This document shows positions 1 through 10,055 of a stretch of DNA of 33,955 bases, piece by piece. Below the pieces are notes generated by a model, which did not search any database, was not told where the DNA came from, and saw only the letters and a program-made list of their open reading frames with translations. The number at the start of each line of letters is the position of its first letter. Within the stretch, counting starts at the first letter, position 1. The translations under genes were made by a program, and so were the position numbers. The DNA comes from Dryocola boscaweniae (GTDB taxonomy: Bacteria > Pseudomonadota > Gammaproteobacteria > Enterobacterales > Enterobacteriaceae), in NCBI RefSeq assembly GCF_025215095.1, contig NZ_JALHAP010000063.1, forward strand, positions 1 through 33,955, read 5' to 3'.

Positions 1-117
1 CTGGCGGCAACAGCGCGGTGGTCCCACCTGATCCCATGCCGAACTCAGAAGTGAAACGCCGTAGCGCCGATGGTAGTGTGGGGTCTCCCCATGCGAGAGT
101 AGGGAACTGCCAGGCTC
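1..117 (+). rRNA. rrf: 5S ribosomal RNA, 3' part (lacks about 3 nt at the 5' end)
   Basis: The window opens inside a 5S rRNA gene. From base 1 the sequence follows the enterobacterial 5S molecule (for example the segments GGTGGTCCCACCTG and ATGCCGAACTCAGAAGTG) and ends near GGGAACTGCCAGGC, so only about three 5' bases lie outside. The terminal stem can still form between CTGGCGG at the start and the CTGCCAG at the end. Its position next to murB makes this the end of an rrnB-like operon. No further tRNA follows the 5S before the terminator. Confidence 0.97.
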
Positions 118-129
118 CAAATAAGTGGA

Positions 130-158
130 AAGCCCTGTACTGACGTACAGGGCTTTTT
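130..158 (+). terminator. rRNA operon terminator (rrnB T1-like)
   Basis: A perfect 10-bp stem, AGCCCTGTAC pairing with GTACAGGGCT around a TGAC loop, is followed by a run of T. It sits 13 bases after the 5S gene and matches the well-known rrnB T1 arrangement. A second T2-like hairpin is not seen before murB. Confidence 0.93.
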
Positions 159-251
159 GCCGTCTGCGATTTACAACATTCCCCGTCAAACAAGCCAAGC
201 TCAGCCAGATAAGGTAAACTATTCGGGTTTAAACTCAGGAAAGATATCGAC

Positions 252-1280
252 ATGAGCACCTCTCTTAAGCCCTTCAATACTTTCGGTATTCCGGCCAATG
301 CTTCGCGTGTTGTCATTGCGCAAACAGTGCAACAACTCAAGGAGACCTGGAGCGAAGCCGTATCAATACACAAGCCGGTTTTGATCCTGGGCGAGGGGAG
401 CAACGTTCTCTTTCTTGATGATTTTGTCGGAACGGTAATAGTTAATCGCATTAACGGGATTGAGGTGACAGAAAAGGATGATGCATGGCATTTGCACATT
501 GGCGCGGGTGAAAACTGGCATCATCTTGTTGAATATACCTTGCAACAAAACATGCCGGGGTTGGAAAATCTGGCGTTGATTCCTGGCTGTGTCGGCTCTT
601 CCCCCATTCAAAATATTGGTGCCTATGGCATTGAATTGAAGAAAGTTTGCGCTTACGTTGATTGTGTTGATATGCGTAGCGGCGAACTGCATCGCCTTGA
701 TAATAAACAGTGTCAGTTTGGCTACCGCGACAGTATTTTCAAACATGATTATCAAAACAATTACGTGATTATTGCCGTTGGTCTACGCCTTCCTAAAATA
801 TGGCAACCCGTGCTGACTTACGGTGATTTAATCCGCTTCGATCCAGCAATTGCCACCCCTCAGGAAGTTTTTGATGCGGTATGTCACATGCGTATGACAA
901 AGCTCCCTGATCCTCGCGTTAATGGTAATGCTGGCAGTTTTTTCAAAAATCCGGTTATTACTGCGGAACAAGCAGACGAGCTATTATCGAAATTCACTAA
1001 TATGCCTCACTATCCCCAGGCTGATGGATCGGTAAAATTAGCCGCAGGATGGCTTATCGATCGGTGCGAATTGAAGGGATATCAGATTGGCGGTGCCGCA
1101 GTTCATCGCCAACAGGCGTTAGTATTGATAAATGAAGCGAATGCCACCAGTGAGGATATCGTCAGCCTGGCGCATCATATTCGCCAGAGCGTTGGTGAAA
1201 AGTTTAATGTATGGCTGGAGCCAGAGGTTCGCTTTATTGGCCCGCAAGGTGAAGTCAGTGCCGTGGAGACCATAGCGTGA
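252..1280 (+). CDS. murB: UDP-N-acetylenolpyruvoylglucosamine reductase
   Basis: MurB reduces UDP-GlcNAc-enolpyruvate to UDP-MurNAc with NADPH and FAD, the second committed step of peptidoglycan synthesis in the cytosol. The protein has 342 residues, the same as E. coli MurB. It carries the FAD-binding domain (about 15-185, with LGEGSNVL near 47 and [15 protein letters not shown] near 112) and the MurB C-terminal domain (about 205-325). The catalytic residues known for type I MurB are in place: Arg159 in GYRDS, Ser229 in [10 protein letters not shown], and Glu325 in WLEPEVRF. The ATG follows AGGAAAGATATCGAC, with an AGGA ribosome site slightly far upstream. The stop codon overlaps the start of birA, so the two are translationally linked. 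The gene is more AT-rich than the neighbouring tufB/rpoB block, as expected for a weakly expressed gene. Confidence 0.98.
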   Translation: MSTSLKPFNTFGIPANASRVVIAQTVQQLKETWSEAVSIHKPVLILGEGSNVLFLDDFVGTVIVNRINGIEVTEKDDAWHLHIGAGENWHHLVEYTLQQNMPGLENLALIPGCVGSSPIQNIGAYGIELKKVCAYVDCVDMRSGELHRLDNKQCQFGYRDSIFKHDYQNNYVIIAVGLRLPKIWQPVLTYGDLIRFDPAIATPQEVFDAVCHMRMTKLPDPRVNGNAGSFFKNPVITAEQADELLSKFTNMPHYPQADGSVKLAAGWLIDRCELKGYQIGGAAVHRQQALVLINEANATSEDIVSLAHHIRQSVGEKFNVWLEPEVRFIGPQGEVSAVETIA

Positions 1281-2239
1281 AAGATAATAAAATTCCCCTT
1301 ACCCTGATCGGTATTCTGGCAGACGGAGAATTTCACTCCGGGGAACAGCTGGGTGAACATCTTGGAATGAGTCGTGCGGCTATAAATAAACATATTCAAA
1401 CGCTGCGTGACTGGGGGGTTGACGTATTTACCGTACCGGGGAAGGGCTACAGCTTACCCGCTCCTATACAATTGCTTGATGAATCCCTGATTCAATCGCA
1501 AGTAAAACAGGGATCGGTTGCTGTATTACCTGTCATTGATTCCACTAATCAATATTTGCTTGAGCGGCTTGATAGTCTCCAGCCTGGGGACGCCTGCATT
1601 GCTGAATATCAACAGGCGGGACGTGGCCGGCGTGGACGGCAATGGTTCTCCCCATTTGGCGCAAACCTCTATCTTTCAATGTACTGGCGACTGGAGCAAG
1701 GACCCGCCGCGGCAGTCGGTCTGAGCCTGGTCATTGGTATCGTCATGGCCGAGGTACTGCGGAACCTGGGTGCCAAAGAGGTCAGAGTTAAATGGCCTAA
1801 CGATCTTTATCTCAACGATCGTAAGCTGGCCGGCATACTTGTCGAACTGACAGGAAAGACTGGGGATACAGCGCAGATTGTTATTGGGGCGGGCATTAAC
1901 CTCGCTATGCGTAACGTTGCAACGGATGTGATTAACCAGGGCTGGATCAATCTTCAGGAAGCTGGAATCAATATTGATCGGAACGCGTTGGCTATTACTT
2001 TGATTCATGAATTACGCGCCGCATTAACTTTATTTGAGCAGGAAAGCCTGGCGCCATTCCTCTCCCGCTGGGCGATACTTGATAATTATGCTAATCGTCA
2101 GGTTAAATTAATTATTGGCGATCGTGAAATATACGGAATTTCCAGAGGAATAAATGAACAAGGCGCGCTGCTATTAGAGCAAGATGGGATAGTCAAACCC
2201 TGGGTGGGCGGAGAAATATCACTTCGTGGCGTAAATTAA
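1277..2239 (+). CDS. birA: Bifunctional biotin-protein ligase / biotin operon repressor
   Basis: BirA activates biotin to biotinoyl-AMP, transfers it to the AccB subunit of acetyl-CoA carboxylase, and as a dimer represses the bio operon. The 320-residue protein has an N-terminal winged helix-turn-helix (about 1-60; [19 protein letters not shown] is the recognition region). The catalytic domain contains the biotin-binding loop GRGRRGR at 115-121, KWPNDL at 172-177 and Lys183. A small SH3-like C-terminal domain follows (about 270-320). The start is GTG at 1277, overlapping the murB stop codon as GTGA; the E. coli equivalent is an ATGA overlap, so translation here probably depends on murB coupling. 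The HTH shows that this is the regulatory (group II) type of ligase. Confidence 0.97.
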   Translation: MKDNKIPLTLIGILADGEFHSGEQLGEHLGMSRAAINKHIQTLRDWGVDVFTVPGKGYSLPAPIQLLDESLIQSQVKQGSVAVLPVIDSTNQYLLERLDSLQPGDACIAEYQQAGRGRRGRQWFSPFGANLYLSMYWRLEQGPAAAVGLSLVIGIVMAEVLRNLGAKEVRVKWPNDLYLNDRKLAGILVELTGKTGDTAQIVIGAGINLAMRNVATDVINQGWINLQEAGINIDRNALAITLIHELRAALTLFEQESLAPFLSRWAILDNYANRQVKLIIGDREIYGISRGINEQGALLLEQDGIVKPWVGGEISLRGVN

Positions 2240-2242
2240 AAT

Positions 2243-2268
2243 AAAAGGGGAATGCTATCCCCTTTTTT
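2243..2268. terminator. Bidirectional terminator between birA and coaA
   Basis: AAAAGGGGA pairs with TCCCCTTTT around a six-base loop. There is a T run on the + strand after the stem and an AT-rich stretch that becomes U-rich on the minus strand. It lies 3 bases after the birA stop and 2 bases from the coaA stop, so it serves both convergent genes. Confidence 0.88.
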
Positions 2269-2269
2269 A

Positions 2270-3220
2270 TTATTTTCTTAAGCGGACACTTTCTACTGCA
2301 TGATTTGCGCTTTTCGTCATGATTAAACTGGCTCGTTCGCGCGTTGGAAGAATATTTTCTTTAAGATTCATCCAGTTAATCTCTTTCCAGAGCTGCATCG
2401 CAACGTTAACCGCTTCATCCTCTGACAACTTAGCGTAACTGTGGAAATAAGAATCCGGATCGGTAAACGCTCCTTCGCGGAATTTCAGAAAACGAGTGAT
2501 ATACCAATCCTGGAGTAGGTCTTCAGGAGCATCCACGTAAATCGAAAAGTCGACGAAATCCGAAACGAATACATGATGTGGGTCGTGCGGATAGTCCATA
2601 CCGCTTTGTAGAACATTTAATCCTTCAAGGATTAAAATATCTGGTTGAGTAACTGTTTTATCGCCATCAGGAATCACATCATAAATAAGATGGGAATAAA
2701 CCGGCGCGGTAACATTAGCCGCGCCTGACTTGAGGTCGGAAACAAACTTCACCAGACGATGCATATCATAGGATTGTGGAAAGCCCTTCTTCTTCATCAA
2801 GTTACGATCTTTGAGCACTTTATTCGGATGAAGAAAACCATCGGTTGTAATCAATTCAACCTGGCGATGCTCTGGCCAGCGACTAAGTAAAGCCTGCAGC
2901 ACGCGTGCGGTTGTGCTTTTACCTACCGCGACACTCCCCGCAATACTAATAATGTAAGGAATGCGCTGTCCGTTAGTGCCGAGAAATTGTTCAAGCACGG
3001 CCTGGCGGCGTAAGTTTGAACTGATATAGAAATTCAGCAGACGCGAAAGAGGCAGGTAAATTTCTGCCACCTCTTCAAGCGAGAGATCTTCGTTGATACC
3101 TTTCAACCGTGCGACTTCCCCTTCGGTCAGCGTCATCGGCACTGAAGCACGTAAGGCTGCCCATTGGCTTCGGTTGAACTGCATATAAGGAGTCGTCAAC
3201 ATTTGCTCTTTATTACTCAT
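2270..3220 (-). CDS. coaA: Pantothenate kinase type I
   Basis: CoaA phosphorylates pantothenate with ATP, the rate-setting and CoA-inhibited step of coenzyme A synthesis. From the start chosen here the protein has 316 residues, the usual length of the prokaryotic type I family. The P-loop GSVAVGKST lies at 95-103 with Lys101; Arg106, involved in CoA feedback, and the TTDGF motif (125-129) are present. An in-frame ATG two codons upstream (3224-3226) is closer to a weak AGGCAG site; the inner ATG (3218-3220) is preferred because the protein then begins MSNKEQ, matching the family N terminus MSIKEQ. It is a single-gene unit: convergent with birA, with the GNAT gene ending 204 bases upstream of its start. 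Confidence 0.96.
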   Translation of the reverse strand: MSNKEQMLTTPYMQFNRSQWAALRASVPMTLTEGEVARLKGINEDLSLEEVAEIYLPLSRLLNFYISSNLRRQAVLEQFLGTNGQRIPYIISIAGSVAVGKSTTARVLQALLSRWPEHRQVELITTDGFLHPNKVLKDRNLMKKKGFPQSYDMHRLVKFVSDLKSGAANVTAPVYSHLIYDVIPDGDKTVTQPDILILEGLNVLQSGMDYPHDPHHVFVSDFVDFSIYVDAPEDLLQDWYITRFLKFREGAFTDPDSYFHSYAKLSEDEAVNVAMQLWKEINWMNLKENILPTRERASLIMTKSANHAVESVRLRK

Positions 3221-3370
3221 AAGCATGCTTCTGCCTGTAATTCAGGACAAAATGAACGTTAAACGCGGACTGAGGAAATGAAACCAACCCCAGATAATCA
3301 AAGGCGCGCAACGTATTTTACTTTTCAACAATGGGCAGGAGGGTAACACCAGACGGGGGAGAATAATAAG

Positions 3371-3416
3371 AAAAAAAAGATAACGTGATGCTTTCATGAG
3401 GAAGCATCACGTTATC
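3371..3416 (-). terminator. Rho-independent terminator of the GNAT gene
   Basis: A perfect 15-bp inverted repeat (GATAACGTGATGCTT and its complement, 3379-3393 and 3402-3416) surrounds an 8-base loop. On the minus strand it is followed by eight T (complement of 3371-3378). It begins 9 bases after the stop codon of the acetyltransferase gene. Confidence 0.93.
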
Positions 3417-3424
3417 AGGATGGC

Positions 3425-3973
3425 CTAACTCGCGATTGCGCGTATAAATTGATTCACTGCAAATAAGCGTTTGTAGTAGATAACGGCAGGATGATAATAG
3501 CCATCGTGAGAGCAAACATAATCGGGAAGTTCGCCAAGACAGCGATAGCCCTGTGCACGGTAAAACGCTTCCGCTGGCGTGCCCGCCTGGGTATCAAGAA
3601 ATAACAACCCCCGCCGATGAGCCAATGCAGCCTGTTCTAAGGCGGTGATTAATTGTTTCCCAATGCCTTGCCGCCGGGCTCTGCGATGTACTAATAGCGA
3701 TTTGATCAGCGCCCGGTTCAAGCCATCCGGCTCGTTGCACAGCTCAAGGCGTACCACGCCCATCAATCCATGCTCATCGCGTGCAATCCACATCTTTATT
3801 TCACCTTTATCGAGCGCGCCCCGTAACCGATAAAAGATGCTCTCTGCCTCTTCTCGCGATAAGGCTTGCTGGTAACCCACGGACGCACCGCTTGCAATCG
3901 AATCGAGAAGCAATGTTGCAAGCTCCCGGCAATAAACAGGCAGTGTGGCAGCATTTAAAGGAACAATTTTCAT
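3425..3973 (-). CDS. GNAT-family N-acetyltransferase
   Basis: A 182-residue protein of the GCN5-related acetyltransferase fold, which transfers an acetyl group from acetyl-CoA to an amine. The substrate cannot be told from the sequence. The acetyl-CoA pyrophosphate-binding motif A is clear: the beta-strand KSLLVHRRARRQGIGKQLIT (91-110) contains Arg/Gln-x-x-Gly-x-Gly as RRQGIG (100-105). Motif B follows, with FLDTQAGTPAEAFYRAQGY (125-143) supplying the usual AxxFYxxxGY element and a candidate general-acid Tyr138. Translation starts at an ATG with a good GAGGAG ribosome site. The gene is monocistronic, with its own terminator downstream and about 340 non-coding bases upstream. It is not in this place in E. 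coli K-12 as I know it. Confidence 0.9.
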   Translation of the reverse strand: MKIVPLNAATLPVYCRELATLLLDSIASGASVGYQQALSREEAESIFYRLRGALDKGEIKMWIARDEHGLMGVVRLELCNEPDGLNRALIKSLLVHRRARRQGIGKQLITALEQAALAHRRGLLFLDTQAGTPAEAFYRAQGYRCLGELPDYVCSHDGYYHPAVIYYKRLFAVNQFIRAIAS

Positions 3974-4266
3974 CGTCTGCTCTCCTCTGTGGGTGTGATC
4001 TTAATTAAAGCAATAAACGATCCAACTCTCACATCTGCCTGTTTTATGGATTTGTTTAATAAAAATACGCTTCAGATGCTCAGCGCGGGAGCAATAAAAG
4101 GGGAAAATGCACTTTTAAAGTGCGGTAAAGGGCTAACCTGAGGCCAGCGCCGGGATGGATGACTGTCTGTGAGGATAAAAATTAGCCGCTGATGACGGTT
4201 TAATCATCAATTATTCGATGTGTCGCGCAAAATGTGAGCGGTAGTGCATTTTATGCGATTTTTTTG
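3974..4266. other. Intergenic region between the GNAT gene and the tRNA-tufB promoter
   Basis: No credible gene is seen here. The left part must hold the minus-strand promoter of the acetyltransferase gene, for which I find no convincing hexamers. The right part (about 4200-4266) is AT-rich, includes TTTTATGCGATTTTTTTG leading into the promoter, and would be the UP-element and Fis-binding region of the stable-RNA promoter, as in the E. coli thrU operon. The Fis role is inferred from family knowledge, not from an exact site match. Confidence 0.5.
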
Positions 4267-4295
4267 TTGCATAGCGGCGCCTGTGTTCCTAGAAT
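4267..4295 (+). promoter_or_regulatory. Promoter of the thrU-tyrU-glyT-thrT-tufB operon
   Basis: TTGCAT (4267-4272), a 17-base spacer, and TAGAAT (4290-4295), followed by the GC-rich discriminator GCGCGC. This combination is typical of stringently controlled stable-RNA promoters. The first tRNA starts 14 bases after the -10 element. An AT-rich stretch directly upstream suits an UP element. Confidence 0.9.
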
Positions 4296-4309
4296 GCGCG
4301 CTACTTGAT

Positions 4310-4385
<76 letters not shown>

Positions 4386-4395
4386 TCAAGTGCCT

Positions 4396-4480
<85 letters not shown>

Positions 4481-4598
4481 ATTTTAGGCGACGCTTCGCG
4501 AAGCCCGAGACGATAAGCTCCAGGCGAGTCGGCTCGAATACTGAGAGGTCTCCTTTCGTATTCAAAACAGAATTAAGCAGGTAGCCGAGTTCTAAGAT

Positions 4599-4673
<75 letters not shown>

Positions 4674-4678
4674 GATGT

Positions 4679-4754
4679 GCTGATATAGCTCAGTTGGTAG
4701 AGCGCACCCTTGGTAAGGGTGAGGTCGGCAGTTCGAATCTGCCTATCAGCACCA
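4679..4754 (+). tRNA. thrT: tRNA-Thr (anticodon GGT)
   Basis: A 76-base tRNA with acceptor GCTGATA pairing with TATCAGC and encoded CCA. The anticodon loop TTGGTAA gives GGT, reading ACC/ACU. It lies 5 bases after the Gly tRNA and is the last tRNA before tufB. Confidence 0.97.
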
Positions 4755-4829
4755 CTTCTATTCTCCTCCCTGTTTTTCTTCTGTTAGTAAATTCAGCAAA
4801 TTCAGGCATAAGCCTGGTTGATGTGGTGA

Positions 4830-6050
<1,221 letters not shown>

Positions 6051-6080
6051 TCGCTGATAACATTTGACGCAATGCGCAAG

Positions 6081-6107
6081 AAAAGGGCATCATTTGATGC
6101 CCTTTTT
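6081..6107 (+). terminator. Terminator of the tRNA-tufB operon
   Basis: AAAGGGCATC pairs with GATGCCCTTT around a four-base loop and ends in a T run. It begins about 30 bases after the tufB stop. Confidence 0.92.
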
Positions 6108-6164
6108 GTACGCTCTCGAACCAGAACCTGGCTCATCAGTGATTTTTTACTCATAATCATTGCT

Positions 6165-6192
6165 GAGACAGGCTCTGAAGATGGCGTCTACA
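6165..6192 (+). promoter_or_regulatory. Possible secE-nusG promoter
   Basis: GAGACA (6165-6170), a 16-base spacer and TCTACA (6187-6192) lie between the tufB terminator and secE. I align them to the place where E. coli has its secE promoter. The hexamers are weak matches, so the exact position is uncertain; a promoter somewhere in 6110-6280 is needed because of the terminator before it. Confidence 0.42.
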
Positions 6193-6285
6193 CCGAATAG
6201 CGCCTGAAAAGAGCAATTCGGTTTGGTTTTGCCTCGCGCCTGCGGGGCAAAAATGTTTGTCTGATTTATTGTGACAGGTTGGTTT

Positions 6286-6669
6286 ATGAGTGCGAATACC
6301 GAAGCTCACGGAAGCGGGCGCGGCCTGGAAACGATGAAATGGCTGGTTGTTGCCGTTCTGCTGATTTTAGCGATCGTGGGCAACTACATTTATCGTGATG
6401 TAACCTTGCCTCTGCGTGCCCTGGCAGTGGTTATTATGATTGCTGCAGCGGGCGGTGTCGCGCTGTTGACGACGAAAGGCAAAGCGACTGTTGCTTTCGC
6501 TCGTGAAGCGAGAACCGAAGTACGTAAAGTGATTTGGCCGACTCGCCAGGAAACATTGCATACCACCTTAATCGTGGCCGCCGTTACGGCTGTAATGTCA
6601 CTGATTTTGTGGGGCCTGGACGGTATCCTGGTCCGTCTGGTTTCTTTTATTACTGGCCTGAGGTTCTGA
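6286..6669 (+). CDS. secE: Preprotein translocase subunit SecE
   Basis: SecE is the essential clamp subunit of the SecYEG translocon in the inner membrane. The 127-residue protein has the three transmembrane segments of enterobacterial SecE (about 19-36, 45-63 and 93-112) and the conserved cytoplasmic amphipathic stretch around [18 protein letters not shown] before the last one. I start at the ATG at 6286 (MSANTEAHG), which matches the E. coli N terminus and length. An in-frame ATG at 6271 would add five residues (MTGWF) and has no better ribosome site. nusG begins one base after the stop codon. Confidence 0.96.
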   Translation: MSANTEAHGSGRGLETMKWLVVAVLLILAIVGNYIYRDVTLPLRALAVVIMIAAAGGVALLTTKGKATVAFAREARTEVRKVIWPTRQETLHTTLIVAAVTAVMSLILWGLDGILVRLVSFITGLRF

Positions 6670-6670
6670 G

Positions 6671-7216
6671 ATGTCTGAAGCCCCTAAAAAGCGCTGGTAC
6701 GTCGTTCAGGCGTTTTCCGGTTTTGAAGGCCGTGTAGCAACTTCGCTGCGCGAGCATATCAAATTGCACAACATGGAAGAGTTATTTGGTGAAGTCATGG
6801 TGCCGACTGAAGAAGTGGTCGAAATCCGTGGCGGCCAGCGTCGCAAAAGCGAACGTAAATTCTTCCCGGGCTATGTACTGGTCCAGATGGTGATGAACGA
6901 CGCGAGCTGGCACCTGGTGCGCAGCGTTCCGCGCGTTATGGGTTTCATTGGCGGCACGTCTGACCGTCCGGCTCCAATTAGCGATAAAGAAGTTGATGCG
7001 ATCATGAACCGCCTGCAGCAGGTTGGTGATAAGCCGCGTCCTAAAACGCTGTTCGAACCGGGTGAGATGGTCCGTGTTAGCGATGGTCCGTTTGCCGACT
7101 TTAATGGTGTAGTTGAAGAAGTAGATTACGAAAAGAGCCGCCTGAAGGTTTCTGTATCTATCTTTGGTCGTGCTACACCGGTCGAACTGGATTTTGCCCA
7201 GGTCGAAAAGGCTTAA
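6671..7216 (+). CDS. nusG: Transcription termination/antitermination factor NusG
   Basis: NusG binds RNA polymerase and links it to Rho or to the ribosome (through S10), and takes part in rRNA antitermination. The 181-residue protein has the NGN domain (about 1-120, [14 protein letters not shown] at its start, [10 protein letters not shown] near 64-73) and the C-terminal KOW domain (about 126-181, [21 protein letters not shown]). It is almost identical to E. coli NusG. It shares a transcript with secE, only one base apart, so the two are translationally coupled. Confidence 0.98.
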   Translation: MSEAPKKRWYVVQAFSGFEGRVATSLREHIKLHNMEELFGEVMVPTEEVVEIRGGQRRKSERKFFPGYVLVQMVMNDASWHLVRSVPRVMGFIGGTSDRPAPISDKEVDAIMNRLQQVGDKPRPKTLFEPGEMVRVSDGPFADFNGVVEEVDYEKSRLKVSVSIFGRATPVELDFAQVEKA

Positions 7217-7246
7217 TAGCCAGCTTGTAAAAGCAGCGATTAATCG

Positions 7247-7275
7247 TTGCACAGGGCGCGAGATTGGCATACAAT
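7247..7275 (+). promoter_or_regulatory. PL11 promoter of rplKA
   Basis: TTGCAC (7247-7252), a 17-base spacer and TACAAT (7270-7275) lie about 95 bases before rplK. The -10 hexamer falls inside an inverted repeat that forms the secE-nusG terminator. This agrees with the known ribosomal protein promoter PL11 in E. coli. Confidence 0.88.
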
Positions 7276-7293
7276 TTCGCGCCTTTTGTTTTT
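7255..7293 (+). terminator. secE-nusG terminator overlapping PL11
   Basis: GGCGCGAGATTG pairs with CAATTTCGCGCC (12 bp, one G-U pair) around a short loop and is followed by TTTTGTTTTT. It ends the secE-nusG transcript about 40-75 bases after the nusG stop while containing the -10 element of the next promoter. Confidence 0.85.
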
Positions 7294-7319
7294 ATGTGTC
7301 CTGTACACATAAAACGATT

Positions 7320-7370
7320 TATTCACGGGGAGCCTTTTTGAGGCGCTATAACCCACTAGAGGAAATTTAG
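7320..7370 (+). promoter_or_regulatory. L1-binding translational operator in the rplK leader
   Basis: The leader just before rplK contains GGGGAGCC, TTTTTGAGGCGC and CACTAGAGG, the arrangement of the L11 mRNA site to which ribosomal protein L1 binds by mimicking its 23S rRNA target. Binding by excess L1 blocks translation of rplK and, by coupling, rplA. The assignment rests on position and similarity to the E. coli leader. Confidence 0.75.
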
Positions 7371-8507
<1,137 letters not shown>

Positions 8508-8517
8508 TAATCGCTGC

Positions 8518-8546
8518 TTTACGCGGGCGTTCGATTAGTCTAGAAT
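8518..8546 (+). promoter_or_regulatory. PL10 promoter of rplJL-rpoBC
   Basis: TTTACG (8518-8523), a 17-base spacer and TAGAAT (8541-8546) directly follow the rplA stop. CGGGCGT (8524-8530) and ACGCCCG (8550-8556) form an inverted repeat around the -10 element. It is the expected place of the main rplJL promoter (PL10). Confidence 0.8.
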
Positions 8547-8801
8547 CTTACGCCCGTTGCCTTGCTTGCAAGGCGCACAGAATTTTCGGTTGGAGCCTGG
8601 CCTTATCCAGGCCTCCGTCCAAGACCGCAGGCGTCTCGCAAGAGGCTTAATTTCCTGCGTAGACGGTGACAGAACCTGAAGAATATTTTTGATAGTCTTT
8701 GGCTTGTTTCTGCTCACCGTATGTCGACGTTCATTATCGTTTTGGTAATGAGTGAAGTGAGTTCCGGGGGAAACCCCGGCTAATATCCAGGAGCAAAGCT
8801 A
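8547..8801 (+). promoter_or_regulatory. Structured rplJ leader with L10-L7/L12 binding site
   Basis: About 250 untranslated bases separate PL10 from rplJ. The sequence contains several complementary segments, for instance CCTGGCCTTATCCAGG, GCAGGCGTCTCGC with a later CCTGCG, and CCGGGGGAAACCCCGG near 8764-8779. In E. coli the L10-L12 complex binds this leader and represses its own synthesis. The exact binding stem is not mapped here. Confidence 0.72.
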
Positions 8802-9299
8802 ATGGCTTTAAATCTTCAAGACAAACAAGCGATTGTTGCTGAAGTCAGCGAAGTAGCCAAAGGCGCGCTGTCTGCGGTTGTTGCGGATTCCCGTGGCGTT
8901 ACCGTAGATAAAATGACTGAACTGCGTAAAGCAGGTCGTGAAGCTGGCGTTTACATGCGTGTTGTTCGTAACACCCTGCTGCGCCGCGTCGTTGAAGGTA
9001 CTCAGTTCGAGTGCCTGAAAGACACGTTTGTTGGTCCAACCTTGATTGCATACTCTATGGAACACCCGGGCGCTGCTGCTCGTCTGTTCAAAGAGTTCGC
9101 GAAAGCGAATGCAAAATTCGAGGTTAAAGCTGCAGCCTTTGAAGGTGAGCTGATCCCGGCGGCCCAGATCGATCGCCTGGCAACTCTGCCAACTTACGAA
9201 GAAGCAATCGCACGCCTGATGGCAACCATGAAAGAAGCCTCTGCAGGCAAACTGGTTCGCACTCTGGCTGCTGTACGCGATCAGAAAGAAGCTGCTTAA
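8802..9299 (+). CDS. rplJ: 50S ribosomal protein L10
   Basis: L10 anchors the L7/L12 dimers to 23S rRNA beside L11, forming the stalk that recruits translational GTPases. The protein has 165 residues, as in E. coli. The N-terminal rRNA-binding globular part (about 1-130) includes the [20 protein letters not shown] region. The C-terminal helix that binds L12 dimers is the alanine-rich end (about 137-165). The ribosome site is CAGGAGC. rplL follows after 66 bases; the L10-L12 complex represses both. Confidence 0.98.
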   Translation: MALNLQDKQAIVAEVSEVAKGALSAVVADSRGVTVDKMTELRKAGREAGVYMRVVRNTLLRRVVEGTQFECLKDTFVGPTLIAYSMEHPGAAARLFKEFAKANAKFEVKAAAFEGELIPAAQIDRLATLPTYEEAIARLMATMKEASAGKLVRTLAAVRDQKEAA

Positions 9300-9347
9300 T
9301 AGCACTTTCTTTTCTAACGCACTTGCTTACGTATAAACTAATTCTGA

Positions 9348-9731
<384 letters not shown>

Positions 9732-9770
9732 GCCAACCCTTCCGGTTGCAGCCTGAGAAATTAGGCTGAT

Positions 9771-9801
9771 GGCTGGTGACTTTTTAGTCACCAGCCTTTT
9801 T
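9771..9801 (+). terminator. rplL-rpoB attenuator
   Basis: GGCTGGTGAC (9771-9780) pairs perfectly with GTCACCAGCC (9787-9796) around a 6-base loop, and five T follow. It lies 40 bases after rplL. In E. coli the same element terminates most but not all transcripts and thereby sets the ratio of rpoBC to rplJL. Confidence 0.92.
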
Positions 9802-9888
9802 GCGCTGTAGGGTACCAGTAGCGTTTCACACTGTTTGACTGCTGGTTTCCATTCAATGCATGTCTCTATCGACGACTTAATATACTGC

Positions 9889-9935
9889 GACTTTCTACGC
9901 CGGGAGTTCCGGGGTAAAGCGTAGCGAAATGGTTT
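9889..9935 (+). promoter_or_regulatory. Hairpin in the rplL-rpoB spacer, probable RNase III processing site
   Basis: CTACGC (9895-9900) pairs with GCGTAG (9919-9924). The inner segment CCGGGAGTTCCGG can pair further, and TTTC/GAAA can extend the base of the stem. The 324-base spacer between rplL and rpoB is otherwise non-coding. RNase III is known to cut this spacer in E. coli; assigning that role to this hairpin is inference from position. Confidence 0.6.
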
Positions 9936-10055
9936 AAGAGTGATAGAAACAGGTATTGCGGGAAGTGTTCCACTTTCCGGTCCACAAAATAGTGTTGCAC
10001 AAACTGTCCCTTCGTCGGACAGATGGGTCGACTTGTCAGCGAGCTGAGGAACCCT

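Noticed and set aside
10023..10055. Upstream in-frame ATG for rpoB
   Set aside because: It would add 11 residues absent from RpoB proteins. The ATG at 10056 has a GAGGA site and the conserved N terminus.
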